A stretch of DNA of 6,984 nt, taken from Alkalimonas sp. (lineage in GTDB: Bacteria; Pseudomonadota; Gammaproteobacteria; Enterobacterales; Alteromonadaceae). Positions 6,363 through 6,984 of the stretch are shown here, one piece after another (the stretch's first letter is position 1; each line of letters begins with the position of its first letter). Where the stretch lies: contig SKGJ01000288.1 of assembly GCA_007117525.1 (NCBI GenBank), positions 1-6,984 on the forward strand, in the 5' to 3' direction. A program made the position numbers and the translations under genes. The notes below the pieces were generated by a model, which did no database searches, was not told the origin of the DNA, and was given only the letters and a program-made list of their open reading frames with translations.

Positions 6363-6984
6363 GGTCTGGCTTTCCTTGGTTCAGGATCGGCCGATGGTTT
6401 GGCCTGGAAAATAAGTGCATTGCTGCGCTGATTCAGCGTCTGCAGCAAGGGTTGCAAATCACGCTGCAGCTGTTCAAATTGCTGCAAATTGCTGGTCAGA
6501 CGCTGCTGAGCTTCCGACTCTGGCCCCAGCGACTGCAGCACCAGCTGCAGCTGCTGCAAACTGTCATTGAGTTGATCAGGAACCTGCTGCAGCGCGGGCT
6601 GGCCTAAATAGCCTTCCAGCTGGCGCATAACCTGTTCCATCTCAGCCATCACCGCTGTTGCCTGTGCCAGCGTTTGGGTGCCCTCTTCCAGCAAAGGCTC
6701 TACCGGCAACTGAATCATTTTTTCCAGCGCCATCAGCACTTTTTGCTCAATATTGCTAAGACCGCCCCGGGCCGTCGGTAAGACCCGGTAACCAGCGTAC
6801 TCGGTTGCTTGCCAGAGGGCTTCTGGCTCATCGACCATATCAAGGTCGATGTAAAGGCCGCCTGTTAATAAGCTGCTGGTTTTCAAGATAGCTCTTAGCC
6901 CCTGCTCTGCACCTTGTTGCAGCTGCTGTTGCACTTGCTCAATGCTGATGTTGTCGGCCAGCCGGCCGGTCTCTACCCGTACCA
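6359..6984 (-). CDS. pqiB: PqiB MCE-family lipid-transport protein, C-terminal part (5' end outside window)
   Basis: PqiB is an inner-membrane-anchored MCE protein whose stacked domains and long C-terminal helices form a tube or needle across the periplasm for lipid movement. Only the last 208 codons are here. The frame stays open to the right edge, so the GTG at 6934 is internal and not a start. The first visible residues, VRVETGRLADNISIEQVQQQL, look like the end of the MCE region. Then come GGLYIDLDMV (from about nt 6863) and a long Gln/Leu-rich stretch (about nt 6740-6400) with heptad-like Leu spacing that should form coiled coil. The gene ends SNALIFQAKPSADPEPRKARP, a typical PqiB tail. 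Its TGA overlaps the pqiC ATG by 4 bases, indicating one operon; pqiA would be expected further upstream, outside the window. The DNA of the coiled-coil part is unusually rich in CTGCAG. Confidence 0.9.
   Translation of the reverse strand, partial: VRVETGRLADNISIEQVQQQLQQGAEQGLRAILKTSSLLTGGLYIDLDMVDEPEALWQATEYAGYRVLPTARGGLSNIEQKVLMALEKMIQLPVEPLLEEGTQTLAQATAVMAEMEQVMRQLEGYLGQPALQQVPDQLNDSLQQLQLVLQSLGPESEAQQRLTSNLQQFEQLQRDLQPLLQTLNQRSNALIFQAKPSADPEPRKARP

Noticed and set aside
6932..6934. GTG at 6934 as a pqiB start
   Set aside because: The frame continues open to the window edge with PqiB-like sequence, so this is an internal valine codon.

Overview
The window looks like ordinary chromosomal core sequence from a gammaproteobacterium. 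GC content is moderate, genes are tightly packed, and an oadGAB sodium pump sits next to a pqi (MCE-type) lipid-transport operon and an M23 peptidase/anmK pair. The Gln-rich proteins and the gene content fit a marine or aquatic Alteromonadales-type lineage (Rheinheimera/Alishewanella-like). That placement is an impression from gene content and has not been tested by any search.

Layout. On the + strand, positions 1-1223 hold the 3' part of an M23 peptidoglycan endopeptidase. It is followed without a gap by anmK (1224-2315), the kinase that recycles 1,6-anhydro-MurNAc. From about 2357 to the right edge every gene is on the - strand. Read in transcription order these are the end of pqiB (6984-6359), the lipoprotein gene pqiC (6362-5790, ATGA overlap with pqiB), a 254-base regulatory gap, and then oadG (5535-5290), oadA (5277-3499) and oadB (3487-2357). 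anmK and oadB converge across about 41 bases.

How the genes work together. The M23 peptidase and AnmK act at opposite ends of cell-wall turnover: cross-link hydrolysis in the periplasm and sugar salvage in the cytoplasm. PqiB and PqiC are envelope-spanning and outer-membrane parts of a lipid-transport bridge. OadG, OadA and OadB form the membrane oxaloacetate decarboxylase, which makes pyruvate and exports Na+. The three oad genes have 11-12 base gaps, each with a good Shine-Dalgarno sequence, and a plausible sigma-70 promoter lies 95-130 bases upstream of oadG.

I see no mobile element, CRISPR array, tRNA/rRNA or defence system, and nothing that amounts to an undescribed system. The points most worth a second look are: a glutamine in OadA where a metal-binding histidine is expected; a tandem MetJ-box-like site in the pqiC-oadG gap; the overlap of the oadA stop codon with the oadB ribosome binding site; and a strong hairpin over the anmK stop codon.
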